Origin: Actinopolymorpha sp. NPDC004070
GTDB lineage: Bacteria > Actinomycetota > Actinomycetes > Propionibacteriales > Actinopolymorphaceae
Assembly (NCBI RefSeq): GCF_040610475.1
Contig: NZ_JBEXMJ010000012.1
Location: forward strand, 124,001-188,000
Length of the DNA stretch: 64,000 nt
Direction: 5' to 3'
Shown: positions 52,911 through 61,740 of the stretch, piece by piece
Layout of the letters: every line of letters begins with the position of its first letter
How positions within the stretch are numbered: position 1 is the first letter of the stretch
Notes under the pieces: generated by a model
What the model saw: the letters and a program-made list of their open reading frames with translations, nothing else
Told to the model about the DNA's origin: nothing
Database searches by the model: none
Program-made: the position numbers and the translations under genes

Positions 52911-54338
52911 ATGCGAAGGTGGGTGGAGATCGTGGCAGCACCTGTGTCCCGTAGGAGGCTTCTCGGACGTGCCGGGACGGTCGGGCTGGGGATCGTGTTC
53001 GCCGGCAGCATCGACTCGATTGCCGGGCCGCGGTCGGCGTTGGCGGCTACGCGTTCCGCGGTCGGTTACGGTCCGCTCGTAGCGGATCCCGCCGGTCTGC
53101 TGGCGTTGCCGCCGGGGTTCACCTACCGAATCGTCGCCCGGTCGGGCATCACTCGGCTGGAGACAGGCGAGCCGACACCGAGCGACCCGGACGGGTCGGC
53201 GAACTTCGGCAGTTCGTCCGGGATGACGCTGGTCACCAACCACGAGATCGGTGGCAACGAGGCGTTCCGGGTGCCGGCCCTGCCAGGTCTGGCGTACGAC
53301 CCGGGTGCGCGCGGCGGTACGACGAACATCGACCTGACCGCTGACGGCACACGGGTTCGCGAGTACGTCAGCCTGGCCGGGACCGACAACAACTGCGCGG
53401 GTGGGAAGACACCGTGGGACACGTGGCTCACCTGTGAGGAGACCGAACGCCGCGCGGGCGGCAGGTTCGTGAAGGACCACGGTTATGTGTTCGAGGTGGA
53501 TCCGTTCGACCAGGCCGCCAACGCCGACCCGGTTCCGTTGAAGTTCCTCGGTCGCTTCGCCCACGAGGCGGTTGCGGTCGATCCCGCGACCTCGGCGGTG
53601 TACGAGACCGAGGACGCCACCGCTCCGAACGGACTGTACCTTCGGTGGACCCCGCCCGAGGGGTTCGTCGGTGGCAAGGGTGCCTTCCGCGCGCTCGCCA
53701 CATCCGCCGATGGCGGGACGGCCGGAACGCTGCAGGCGATGAGTTGCTTCAGCGACGGTGTGCACATCGCGGACCTGTCCGAGGCGACCGAGCACGGTAC
53801 GAAGTACAAGGTCCAATGGGTGGATGTGCCTGATCGCGACGCGCGTACGACTTCGGTCCGCAAGCAGTTCACCGATGACCAGGTCACCCGCAGCCGCAAG
53901 CTCGAGGGTGCCTGGTGGGCAGACGGCGGCGCCTACTTCGTCGCCAGCTTCGCCCGGACCACCGACGGCAGCGTGAACGAGCACGACGGTCAGGTGTGGT
54001 TCTACGATCCCTGCAAGGAGACCGTCACCCTGAAGACGATCTTCGGTGTCAATCCCGACCCGGCCGACGAGGCCTACCACGACGGGCCGGACAACATCAC
54101 CGTCTCACCGTACGGCGGCGTCATCCTGGCCGAGGACGGCGTAGGGATCCAGTACCTGGTGGGTGTGACCAAACAGGGAAAGTCCTATCAACTGGCTCGC
54201 AACCAACTCAACGGCAGCGAGTTCGCCGGCCCCAACTTCAGCCCGGACGGCTCGATCATGTTCGCGAACATCTACTCGCCCGGGCACGTCTTCGCCATCA
54301 CCGGTCCGTGGGGACGACCCAGCAACGCAGACGTGTAG
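52911..54338 (+). CDS. PhoX-like (DUF839) alkaline phosphatase, Tat-exported
   Basis: 475 residues from ATG at 52911; GTGs at 52923 and 52932 are alternatives and none has a clearly superior ribosome site. The N terminus contains SRRRLLGRAGTVGLG, a twin-arginine signal. The body has GMTLVTNHEIGGNEAFR, ITVSPYGGVILAEDG, and NFSPDGSIMFANIYSPGHVFAITGPW, the hallmark end of PhoX proteins. These are Ca/Fe-dependent phosphatases acting outside the cell on phosphate esters. It stands alone. Confidence 0.9.
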   Translation: MRRWVEIVAAPVSRRRLLGRAGTVGLGIVFAGSIDSIAGPRSALAATRSAVGYGPLVADPAGLLALPPGFTYRIVARSGITRLETGEPTPSDPDGSANFGSSSGMTLVTNHEIGGNEAFRVPALPGLAYDPGARGGTTNIDLTADGTRVREYVSLAGTDNNCAGGKTPWDTWLTCEETERRAGGRFVKDHGYVFEVDPFDQAANADPVPLKFLGRFAHEAVAVDPATSAVYETEDATAPNGLYLRWTPPEGFVGGKGAFRALATSADGGTAGTLQAMSCFSDGVHIADLSEATEHGTKYKVQWVDVPDRDARTTSVRKQFTDDQVTRSRKLEGAWWADGGAYFVASFARTTDGSVNEHDGQVWFYDPCKETVTLKTIFGVNPDPADEAYHDGPDNITVSPYGGVILAEDGVGIQYLVGVTKQGKSYQLARNQLNGSEFAGPNFSPDGSIMFANIYSPGHVFAITGPWGRPSNADV

Positions 54339-54499
54339 CTGTCTCGGCGGGTGTCCACATCCAGCAGGTACCGGGTCCTCGGCCGCTGCGATCTCGCGTA
54401 ACGTCCGCTCCCACCCCTGCGCAGACGACTCGTACATCCGAACGTCCGTCACAAGCTCAGATGATGACCCGCAGACGCTCAGTTCGTCATGGGTACGGC

Positions 54500-55246
54500 T
54501 CAACTCGTCTTGCGCTCCGCGCCGGTCGTCCGGTGCCAGGAGGTCATATGGCCATAGACGACGATGTTGCCTGACCAGCCGACCGACTTGCCGTACGTGC
54601 CGCCGCAAGTGATGAGCCGGAGTTCGGAACGTTCACTCTTCCCATAGATCTGACCGATCGGAAGGTTCGCCTTCGACTGAAGCGATGCGCCGTCGATGAC
54701 GTACTCGACGACGATTCCGTCGGCGCGCCTCACCGCGACCTTCTGGCCACGACTCAGGGCACCGAGGCGGTAGAAGACGGCGGTGTGGCGGCGGCCGAAC
54801 CTGGAGTCCAGATGACCCAGGATGACAGTACGGCCGGGACGCCCAGGAGTAACGCTGTACTTGTACCACCCGGCGAGGTAGGGCTTCTCCGCAGGCGGTA
54901 CGCCGATGGTGCCGTCCGGGGCGTTTCCGACCGCGACGAGGGGGGCGGCGACATCGATGGCACCGATGTCGAGACGCACCGGTCGTGCGTTGGTCGTCAG
55001 CGGCTGCGCCGGAGGTTGCTTCGGAGTGTGATCGGGCGTGGGGGCTGCGAGCCTTTCACCTACCGACTCCGGTGGAGGCATCGTCGCAGTGGGCATCGGT
55101 GGTGGCGCCGCTCGACCGAGTTGGTCGGAAATGATCAGCCCGAGCCCGCTCACTGCCGTGACCATGAGCATCAGGGCTGTGGCCGCCCTCCGCGCCGCGG
55201 GTCGCGGGCGGAGGGTCAACCACGGTAACCGTCGCATGCGTTCCAC
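54500..55246 (-). CDS. Class F sortase
   Basis: 248 residues. A cytoplasmic tail and membrane anchor (about residues 22-42) with a Pro-rich linker precede the sortase domain: LDIGAIDVAAPLVAVG, H145 in ILGHLDSRFG, C214 in LRLITCGG. In sortases an arginine follows the Cys; here the loop GTYGKSVGWSGN has only K220, and the next Arg is R239. Sortase F enzymes attach secreted proteins to the wall. The partner gene lies 8 bases upstream in the same operon. Confidence 0.88.
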   Translation of the reverse strand: MERMRRLPWLTLRPRPAARRAATALMLMVTAVSGLGLIISDQLGRAAPPPMPTATMPPPESVGERLAAPTPDHTPKQPPAQPLTTNARPVRLDIGAIDVAAPLVAVGNAPDGTIGVPPAEKPYLAGWYKYSVTPGRPGRTVILGHLDSRFGRRHTAVFYRLGALSRGQKVAVRRADGIVVEYVIDGASLQSKANLPIGQIYGKSERSELRLITCGGTYGKSVGWSGNIVVYGHMTSWHRTTGAERKTS

Positions 55247-55254
55247 GCCGATGG

Positions 55255-56064
55255 TCAGGCCGCAGTGGCGTTCCGGTGGAGCCCTCGGCGCCGCAGCGCG
55301 ATGACTCCGCCGGTGACCGCGAGTCCCAGCAGAACGCCGCCGGCGGCAGTCGCCGCACCAGGTCCACTGCTCAGAGTCGAGCCGTCACCGGCGTTCGGCC
55401 CGTTTGGATCGGTCACAGGCGGGGCGATCGACTCATCGGAGTCACCATTTCCGTCACCAGATTCGCCCGAGAACTGGTTGCCGAGGGCTTGCAAGTCCGC
55501 ACAGTCTTGGTTCGGGTCGAACGGGTCGCCGGCGTTGTCGTTGCCGACGGTGCAGTCCGTCTGCCAGACGTCCATTACCTGATCGGTTTCGTTCAGCGTC
55601 ACGAGCGTGACCGCGACCTTGTCATCGTGTGCGGTGACCGTCGCGCAGACGAGCTTGAAGACATCGAACGGAAGGGGGTTCTTCCCCTCCGTCTTGGTGA
55701 ACAGCACCCAGGGGTTGACATCGCCACCGCCGCCGCGGTTCTCCTTCCAGATCCACAGCTGGTTGTCCGGATCACCGTAACCAGCCGTTCCGGGTACGAA
55801 GACCACGAACTTGTCGTTGTTCAACTGCGTCGAGTCGATGCAGAGCCCAGATCCGCTCGGCCCGGGCCCATCAAGCGTCGGCGTGACCTGAGATCTGACG
55901 GCGACCCCGTTGGCAGCAGGCAGCACGCTCGCGCTTGCCTGCGAGATCGGCACCAACGCGAGAAGGCCGCTGATGACGATGGTCGAACTCAAGGTCGCCA
56001 TCAGGCGGCGACCGATCCTCATCCTCTGGAGGAGAGGACGGGGCTGGGGTGAATGCGCCTTCAT
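55255..56064 (-). CDS. Secreted cell-wall-type protein paired with sortase F
   Basis: 269 residues from ATG at 56064, preceded by GGGG; an ATG at 56076 is in frame, and MRIGRRLM further in is possible. A signal peptide (cleavage after QASA, about residue 45) is followed by an acidic domain with C75, C140, C171 and C187, a flexible NGDSDES-type linker, and a C-terminal membrane helix ending RRRGLHRN. This is the layout of a sortase substrate, but no LPXTG lies before the helix; SSGPGAATAAGG occupies that place. Confidence 0.75.
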   Translation of the reverse strand: MKAHSPQPRPLLQRMRIGRRLMATLSSTIVISGLLALVPISQASASVLPAANGVAVRSQVTPTLDGPGPSGSGLCIDSTQLNNDKFVVFVPGTAGYGDPDNQLWIWKENRGGGGDVNPWVLFTKTEGKNPLPFDVFKLVCATVTAHDDKVAVTLVTLNETDQVMDVWQTDCTVGNDNAGDPFDPNQDCADLQALGNQFSGESGDGNGDSDESIAPPVTDPNGPNAGDGSTLSSGPGAATAAGGVLLGLAVTGGVIALRRRGLHRNATAA

Positions 56065-56289
56065 CCGGGACCCCATTCGTGGCAGTCGGACAACACCGGA
56101 GAGCTACCAACATAGAAGGGATCACCGGAATGCACTGAAGATTTCTTCGACTTGTGGCGAAGGTGCCGGGGATCGGACCTGAACACGAACGCTTCGGGTG
56201 CCCACCTCCGCGCGCCGCGCGCCAGCTTGGTGCCGACCTGGGCGCACACCCGTCCCGCTCACTGGATAGCCTGGACTCGTGGTCGCCCG

Positions 56290-57564
56290 ATGAGAACCTT
56301 CCGGTTGGCGCGATCACTCTCCCCGGCGGTGCAGGTGCTGCTGGTCAACTCGTTCGGCATCGCGTTCGGCTTCTTCATTCTCATCCCCTTTCTCGCCACG
56401 TACCTTCGCGACGAGCATCACCTCACCGCGGCCGCCGTTGGTGCGATCCTCGGCCTGCGGGTGTTCTGTCAACAGGGCCTGACTCTGGTCGGTGGTACGG
56501 CGGCTGACCGGTTCGGCGCACGGCCGGTGATCATCGTCGGATGCGCGTTGCGTTGTGTGGCGTTCGCCATGTTCGCCGTAGTCGACCAGGTGGCAGGACT
56601 CGTCGCGGCGTCCATGCTGGTCGGCCTCGCCGGGGCCTTCTTCAGTCCGGCGGCACGGGCCTACATAGCGGTCGAGGCCGGAGAGCGGCGCCTCGACGCC
56701 TTCGCCCTGCAGAACATCGCGAGCACCGTTGGTGCGCTCACCGGCCCGTTGTTGGGCAGTGTGCTGATCGCGGTGGACTTCCGGTGGACGGCCGGAGTCT
56801 CGGCGGGCATCTTCGCCGTCCTCACCGTCTGGCAGTGTTTCGCGCTGCCGTACCGCCCGGTCGAACCACTCACCACCAGAGCGCTGGGCGTCGCGGTGCG
56901 CGACGCCCTGCGTAACCGCTCGTTCCTCGGTTTCGCCGTGGCGACGTCCGTACTCTTCCTGCTGTACAACCAGTTCTATCTGTCGCTTCCGCTCGAGGCC
57001 ACCCGCGTCACTGGATGGGCTGGGGCGGCCGGGTGCGTGTTCCTCGTGTCCACGCTCGTGACGCTGGGAACCCAGCTCCGGATGATCAAGTGGATCCACC
57101 GGACCATCGCTCCGGGGGTGGCGATCGTCGGCGGTCTCGTCGCCGTCGCGGCGTCGTTCGTCCCGTTGGCGTGGAGTACGACGTCGGCGCCGGCGGACGA
57201 CTCGGGCGCCGTATCCACAGGCTGGGCCGTAGGCATCGTCGTAGCGGCGCTGCCTGTACTGGTGGCGACACTTCTGTTGACGTTGGGTCTCGACGTCGCG
57301 CAGCCTTACGCGCTCGACCTCGTGAGTGGTTTCGCGCCGACGGGCCTCACCGGGACCTACATCGGGCTCGCGACGACCGCGGCGGGGATCACCACCGCGC
57401 TCGGCAACACTGCCGTCGGGTATGCCGACGACCTCGGCCGGCAGTGGTCGACGCCCTGGATCAGCCCTGTCATGTTGGGAACCCTCGCGGTCGGGGCTGC
57501 GGTGACCGTCGCGGTGTTGCAGCGACGGGGACGGCTCGACCTCGATCCACCGGCTTCGACCTGA
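56290..57564 (+). CDS. MFS transporter (efflux-type)
   Basis: 424 residues from ATG at 56290. About 12 hydrophobic helices and the loop 2-3 motif TAADRFGARPVIIVG mark a DHA1-like MFS protein, with a RFGARP segment instead of the typical GxLaDrxGrrp. Residues such as SPAARAYIAVEAGERRLDAFALQNIASTVGALTGP are typical of drug/proton antiporters. Substrate unknown. It stands alone and divergent from the sortase operon. Confidence 0.85.
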   Translation: MRTFRLARSLSPAVQVLLVNSFGIAFGFFILIPFLATYLRDEHHLTAAAVGAILGLRVFCQQGLTLVGGTAADRFGARPVIIVGCALRCVAFAMFAVVDQVAGLVAASMLVGLAGAFFSPAARAYIAVEAGERRLDAFALQNIASTVGALTGPLLGSVLIAVDFRWTAGVSAGIFAVLTVWQCFALPYRPVEPLTTRALGVAVRDALRNRSFLGFAVATSVLFLLYNQFYLSLPLEATRVTGWAGAAGCVFLVSTLVTLGTQLRMIKWIHRTIAPGVAIVGGLVAVAASFVPLAWSTTSAPADDSGAVSTGWAVGIVVAALPVLVATLLLTLGLDVAQPYALDLVSGFAPTGLTGTYIGLATTAAGITTALGNTAVGYADDLGRQWSTPWISPVMLGTLAVGAAVTVAVLQRRGRLDLDPPAST

Positions 57565-57764
57565 CCGTCCCTTGAAGTGCCGGGTTCAGTCCAGGCGGCA
57601 GGTCTGGGCGTTTCAGGTCTAGGCAGACGGGGCGGCGGGACGGTCTCACACTTGCGATGATCATGCTCGGCTGGTGGCCTATCGACCTCGTCCGGGGCTG
57701 TTGGCGTCACGACTGGCGTCGGCCTCAGCCGTGCGGTGGCCGGTCGAGGATCGACGGTCGACTC

Positions 57765-58421
57765 CTATGCAGTTGCGTGCAGCTCCGCCTCGACGGCTTG
57801 GTACAGGTCACTGAGGCCGGCGCCTCGTGCGTGGACGATGCGTCGGACGGGGCTTGGTCCGCGGTGGGGAAGGCCGAGGTTGGTGCGGCGGCGGCGCGCC
57901 CAGGGGTTGTTGAAGCAGCGCGGCTTCTGCAGAGGGTCCTGGGCGTCTTTGAGGAGTCCGAGGAGGATGTGTTCGGGCGTCATCTGCGGGTGGCCGAGCC
58001 GCCGTCGCTCCTCGCCGGCGAACTGGAAAGCTCGTTTGATCAGGAGTGGTTTGCCGGTGAGTCCGTGCCAGCCGGTTCGACGCGATGCGCGGCGGGTTGC
58101 TCGTTCCATGGCGTCGGCGCCGAAAGCTGCCTCCATGTGGTGGCGTACAGCGTCCAGGTCGACGCCGAGGGTTCGGAGGAGGTCGGCGTCGTTGCGCCAT
58201 GGCGGCGGCAGGATGCCTTCGTCGACCAGGCGGTCGAGCTCGCTGCGGATGGAGGCGACGTCGAGCCCGTGTCTGATCAGCACGTCGGCGGCGTGTGCCG
58301 GGTAGGTGGCGAGGGCGGCCAGGATGTGCTCGCAGCCCACGTAGCTGTGCCGCATCCGGTCCGATTCCTGGTTCGCCAGTTCCATGATCTGGCGGGCCGG
58401 CTGGGGCCCGTGGTCGAGCAT
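57765..58421 (-). CDS. Clp N-terminal domain protein (ClpR/Clp-N type)
   Basis: 218 residues. Two Clp-N repeats are seen: ARQIMELANQESDRMRHSYVGCEHILAALATY (about residues 9-40) and KRAFQFAGEERRRLGHPQMTPEHILLGLLKD (about residues 128-158). There is no AAA+ ATPase part. Such free-standing Clp-N proteins may act as adaptors that feed substrates to Clp unfoldases. The HTH gene 6 bases upstream is its operon partner, and tandem operators control both. Confidence 0.85.
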   Translation of the reverse strand: MLDHGPQPARQIMELANQESDRMRHSYVGCEHILAALATYPAHAADVLIRHGLDVASIRSELDRLVDEGILPPPWRNDADLLRTLGVDLDAVRHHMEAAFGADAMERATRRASRRTGWHGLTGKPLLIKRAFQFAGEERRRLGHPQMTPEHILLGLLKDAQDPLQKPRCFNNPWARRRRTNLGLPHRGPSPVRRIVHARGAGLSDLYQAVEAELHATA

Positions 58422-58427
58422 GGTGGC

Positions 58428-58673
58428 CTACTTCCCGCGTCCGAACAGCCGGCCGCTGGCGTACTTCTGGTGCACGGCCTGCTTGGTGACGCCGAGTTGC
58501 TCGGCGATGGTCTTCCAGGTCCAGCCCTTGGTTCGGGCATTGTCGACCTGGAGCGCCTCGAGCACGTCGACAAGCCCGCGGAGCGCCGCGACGGCGGCGA
58601 GACCGACTTCTGGATCCTGGCTGCGCGTCGCGTCCGCCAACTTGGTCACCTCGCTCGGAAGGACCTCCGCCAT
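58428..58673 (-). CDS. Small helix-turn-helix regulator paired with Clp-N
   Basis: 81 residues from ATG at 58673 (a longer frame reaches 58709). An N-terminal helical part is followed by the HTH KGWTWKTIAEQLGVTKQAVHQKYASG (about residues 49-74). It resembles HTH partners of Clp-N proteins in actinobacteria. Two palindromic sites (GTCAA-N6-TTGAC) lie just upstream, so it probably controls its own operon. Confidence 0.85.
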   Translation of the reverse strand: MAEVLPSEVTKLADATRSQDPEVGLAAVAALRGLVDVLEALQVDNARTKGWTWKTIAEQLGVTKQAVHQKYASGRLFGRGK

Positions 58674-58677
58674 GGCA

Positions 58678-58693
58678 GTCAACCTAGCTTGAC
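58678..58693. promoter_or_regulatory. Palindromic operator 1 (GTCAA-N6-TTGAC)
   Basis: GTCAACCTAGCTTGAC lies directly upstream of the HTH start. A second copy differing at one base (C instead of G at the seventh position) starts 27 bases further upstream. Confidence 0.75.
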
Positions 58694-58704
58694 TCCGCTC
58701 GCCG

Positions 58705-58720
58705 GTCAACGTAGCTTGAC
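58705..58720. promoter_or_regulatory. Palindromic operator 2 (GTCAA-N6-TTGAC)
   Basis: GTCAACGTAGCTTGAC is 15 of 16 identical to the first site. Two nearly identical copies this close strongly suggest binding by a regulator, most simply the adjacent HTH protein. Confidence 0.75.
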
Positions 58721-58984
58721 CTGCTTGGCTGGTGGTCTACGCCAAGGCGACGGACTCGTAGGTAGGAATGACCAGGACGTCAAGGTTCGCGCGCTTTGAA
58801 CGCCGCTGCCGAGGGACCCTTCTCGGTCGTGGATTCGAAATCCCATGCCCGCTGCCCTGAACTGCCTCTTAGTCTGTCTGACCCGCGAAAACGCCATCCC
58901 GAGACACTTTCTGGATCATGCTCAGTGGGTGTCCTGTGGCCCGGCGAAGCTCGGCAGAACTCGCTCGAGGGACTCGACCGGCCG

Positions 58985-59239
58985 CTACTGGTCTGGACTG
59001 TTTTCGTCGGGTTCGTCGGCGTTGGCTTGGCGGTGGCCGTCGGCCGGCCAGACGTGCGCGCCGGCGCCCTGGTCGTGGTGATCGGGACCGAGGTATCCCA
59101 GCTCCTCGAGTCGCCGGTCCGCCTCGGTGAGAAGGCGGTGAGCTTGCGCCATCACCGCACGGTCGATCTCGGACAGGCAGATGTCGTCAGTGACCTGTTC
59201 ATGGCGCCGATTATCGGCACCATGATTTTCTTGTGGCAT
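58985..59239 (-). CDS. Small hypothetical protein
   Basis: 84 codons. The inner part (DICLSEIDRAVMAQAHRLLTEADRRLEELGYLG) is amphipathic helix with actinobacterial codon choice, while the ends are Asp/His-rich and look disordered. No family recognised. Start codon and ribosome site are uncertain. The opposite strand has a long frame with poorer codon use. Confidence 0.45.
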   Translation of the reverse strand: MPQENHGADNRRHEQVTDDICLSEIDRAVMAQAHRLLTEADRRLEELGYLGPDHHDQGAGAHVWPADGHRQANADEPDENSPDQ

Positions 59240-59464
59240 ATTTGGGGGGCTCTGTTCCAGTATTCACGGACCGAACTGATGACCCACGACTCTACGCGCA
59301 CTGTTCGGTCACCGCATTTGCTGCTGAAGAAGCCGCTCGACTCGCGGTGTGAATATCCCCGGCACCTGCACCGTCGAGGACACTCGCTCTGACGGGTCGG
59401 ATTGGGCCTCATGGATCGCCCCTCGGGGTGCAGGGCTCTGTCGCTCGGGCGTAGCGTCGCCTTC

Positions 59465-60568
59465 ATGGCGAAGGGCCAGCCCTCTCGTCGTCGCCATGTG
59501 GAGACCGTGTTGGCGATCGTTGTGACCACGGCGGCCTATCTGCTGGCGGCGCAGCCCGGTCTGCTCAAAGAGCTCGGCGAGCCGGGCATGGCGAGTCTGG
59601 TCTGGCCAGCAAGCGGAGTTGCCCTGGCGGCAATTCTGATCTTCGGGCTGAAGGCGTGGCCCGGAGTCGCATTGGGGGCGTTCGCGGCTACCTGGGCGGC
59701 ATTCAACCGGCCGCCCCTGGTCGCGCTGGGAATAGCGGTCGAGGCCACGGTTGGGGCCGTGCTTGCGTACGTTCTGCTACGTCGGGCGGGGTTTAAGAAC
59801 GATCTTGGCCGGGTGCGAGACGCAGTGGCATTGGTGGTGTGTGGCGCGGGGGTCGGCATGGTGACCGACGCGGCCATCCGCAGCGGCGTCCTGGTGCTGG
59901 CCGGCATCGCGCCGGCCCGTGAGTACGGCGCGCTGATGCTTCATAGTTGGCTCGGGTCCGGACTCGGAGTCTTGGTTGTCACGCCGTTCCTACTCGTGCT
60001 CCGCAGAATCTCGCTGCGTCGGACCCCTCTTGACGTGTGGCGCCTGGTGGAGGCCGTCGGGCTGTTTGTGTGCACGCTGGGGGTGAGTTGGTGGGTGATC
60101 GCGGGAGGCAAAAGCGGGAATGAGCTGTTCCTTGTCTTCCCGCTTCTGATCTGGGCGGCGTGGAGGTTCCAGCTTGAGGGCGCCGCACCCTGTGTCGTGG
60201 TTGTTTCTTTTGTCACCGTGTCCGCGACGGTGAGGGGTCTTGGTCCGTTCAGCGGGACCGACCCACAAACGGCTCTCATCCATGCCCAGACGTTCGTCGC
60301 CGCAACAACCCTTGCCACCCTCTTCCTCGCCGTCGCGGTGACTGAACGCAACGATGCCCGCGACGAGTTGGACCGAACCGCTCGCGAGCTCGTGAGAGCA
60401 GTGAATATCCTCGGCGAGCGCCTCCGACCAGACAAGGCCTCCAGCGCCGAGCGGGTTCAAGCCACGCCGCAACCCCTCAATCCGCGCATTCGCCAACGCC
60501 CCTACTCCACCGACGATGACACCCGCGCCGTCCGCACCGAACGTATCCAGGGCCCGCCGGATGACTGA
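59465..60568 (+). CDS. MASE1-domain membrane protein without output domain
   Basis: 367 residues from ATG at 59465. Eight or so membrane helices form a MASE1 sensor: AAQPGLLKELGEPGMASLVWPASGVALAAILIFGLKAWPGVALGAFAATW is its hallmark opening. MASE1 normally precedes a GGDEF, PAS or histidine kinase module. Here only about 65 residues follow the last helix, beginning with a short coiled coil (RNDARDELDRTARELVRAVN), and then a disordered tail. It may be a truncated signal protein or a stand-alone sensor. Confidence 0.8.
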   Translation: MAKGQPSRRRHVETVLAIVVTTAAYLLAAQPGLLKELGEPGMASLVWPASGVALAAILIFGLKAWPGVALGAFAATWAAFNRPPLVALGIAVEATVGAVLAYVLLRRAGFKNDLGRVRDAVALVVCGAGVGMVTDAAIRSGVLVLAGIAPAREYGALMLHSWLGSGLGVLVVTPFLLVLRRISLRRTPLDVWRLVEAVGLFVCTLGVSWWVIAGGKSGNELFLVFPLLIWAAWRFQLEGAAPCVVVVSFVTVSATVRGLGPFSGTDPQTALIHAQTFVAATTLATLFLAVAVTERNDARDELDRTARELVRAVNILGERLRPDKASSAERVQATPQPLNPRIRQRPYSTDDDTRAVRTERIQGPPDD

Positions 60569-60669
60569 GTGGGCCAGCGGGAAGGGGCGGGGTCGCTTGA
60601 AGGGGGTGGGCGCAGCCAGACGCAGAATTTCAGCCTTCTGTAGCACAGTGAGGTGTGGCTGCATTGTCC

Positions 60670-61593
60670 TCAGTAGCCGAGCCTTCGGCGGGTCGGAGCG
60701 GTTATCAGCGATACGAGGGTGCGGTCACGGTAGCGAAGATCCGTCTGCCAGGAAGTGTCCTCACGTATGGTCAGATGGTCCATGGTCCACAGTTGCGGAT
60801 GGCCAGAGACCGCATGGGTCGGGGAGAGCGCAGCACTACGATCCGGGCCCATCGGAAGGTCGCCAGGTAGGTCCGCGAACTTGGAGATCTGGGCGAGGGT
60901 CTCCCACGGTTGAGTCGCGAAGTCTTCGTATTTTACGCGGAGGGTTGGCACACCGCGGCGAGCCAGGGCTATCAGAGCTACATTTTCTGCGTTCCACTGA
61001 ACGGCCGCGCGGCCTGGTGAGTAGCGGGCCATCTCGTGTTCCTTGCTCGCTACGGTGGCCATCGGGCGGGGAGATTGTTTGCCCCACGAATATGCGACGG
61101 CACGGGGGTCACGGACGACGTGCACCACCCGGAGGTCCTCGCCGTAGCGGTGGCGTAGGCAGCCGGCCAGGGAGGCGTGCTTGCTGCCGTCCACAACGAC
61201 GTCACTTCCGCTCACCCGGGCTGTCGCCGAGTAGAGGCGGTCATAGAGCCCTGTGTACCGCTCCACCCGCGATGCCAGCTCCGCAGGCAGCTCGCGCGAT
61301 AGCAGTCGTGGAAGGAAACGAAGACGGTCAACTGACTCTTTCAGCTGTAACGCCTCTGCTGCCCGGCCAGGGGACCAGCCACCGAACGCTTCACAGCCGA
61401 CGGCCTGCCAGAACTTACAACTCAGGAATGGTTCTCCGCACCCGCAGGCCTCTCCGTCGATCACCATCCGCTGCCAGAGGTGGACCACCTCACCCACAGA
61501 GCAGACCCTGGGAAATTCACCTAAGAGCCGTTCGATCACCGTCGAGCCGGAGCGGCCGATCCCCCCGATATAGACCACTCGAAACTTACACAC
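60670..61593 (-). CDS. Sulfotransferase family protein
   Basis: 307 residues from GTG at 61593. The PAPS-binding loop GGIGRSGST (about residues 10-18) and the 3'-phosphate motif VVHVVRDPRAVAYSW are intact. A Cys cluster GEACGCGEPFLSCKFW (about residues 47-63) is typical of this bacterial sulfotransferase group. It transfers sulfate from PAPS to an alcohol or amine, probably a glycan or lipid. No PAPS synthesis genes are near. It is convergent with the MASE1 gene. Confidence 0.85.
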   Translation of the reverse strand: MCKFRVVYIGGIGRSGSTVIERLLGEFPRVCSVGEVVHLWQRMVIDGEACGCGEPFLSCKFWQAVGCEAFGGWSPGRAAEALQLKESVDRLRFLPRLLSRELPAELASRVERYTGLYDRLYSATARVSGSDVVVDGSKHASLAGCLRHRYGEDLRVVHVVRDPRAVAYSWGKQSPRPMATVASKEHEMARYSPGRAAVQWNAENVALIALARRGVPTLRVKYEDFATQPWETLAQISKFADLPGDLPMGPDRSAALSPTHAVSGHPQLWTMDHLTIREDTSWQTDLRYRDRTLVSLITAPTRRRLGY

Positions 61594-61740
61594 AACGGGG
61601 TACCTACCCCGATGTGTCAGTGTTTAGCCCCACCTGCCACAGAACGGGCAACTTCGTGTTGAACGCTGTGGGTGCCCGCCCTTGGCGGCCATGCGAGCCG
61701 GACTTGGGTCCTCTGGGGGTTGTGTTGGTGCAGTGGCCGG

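Noticed and set aside
58796..59392. Plus-strand 198-codon open frame
   Set aside because: Codon use is poor and the minus strand has a more plausible short frame (58985-59239).
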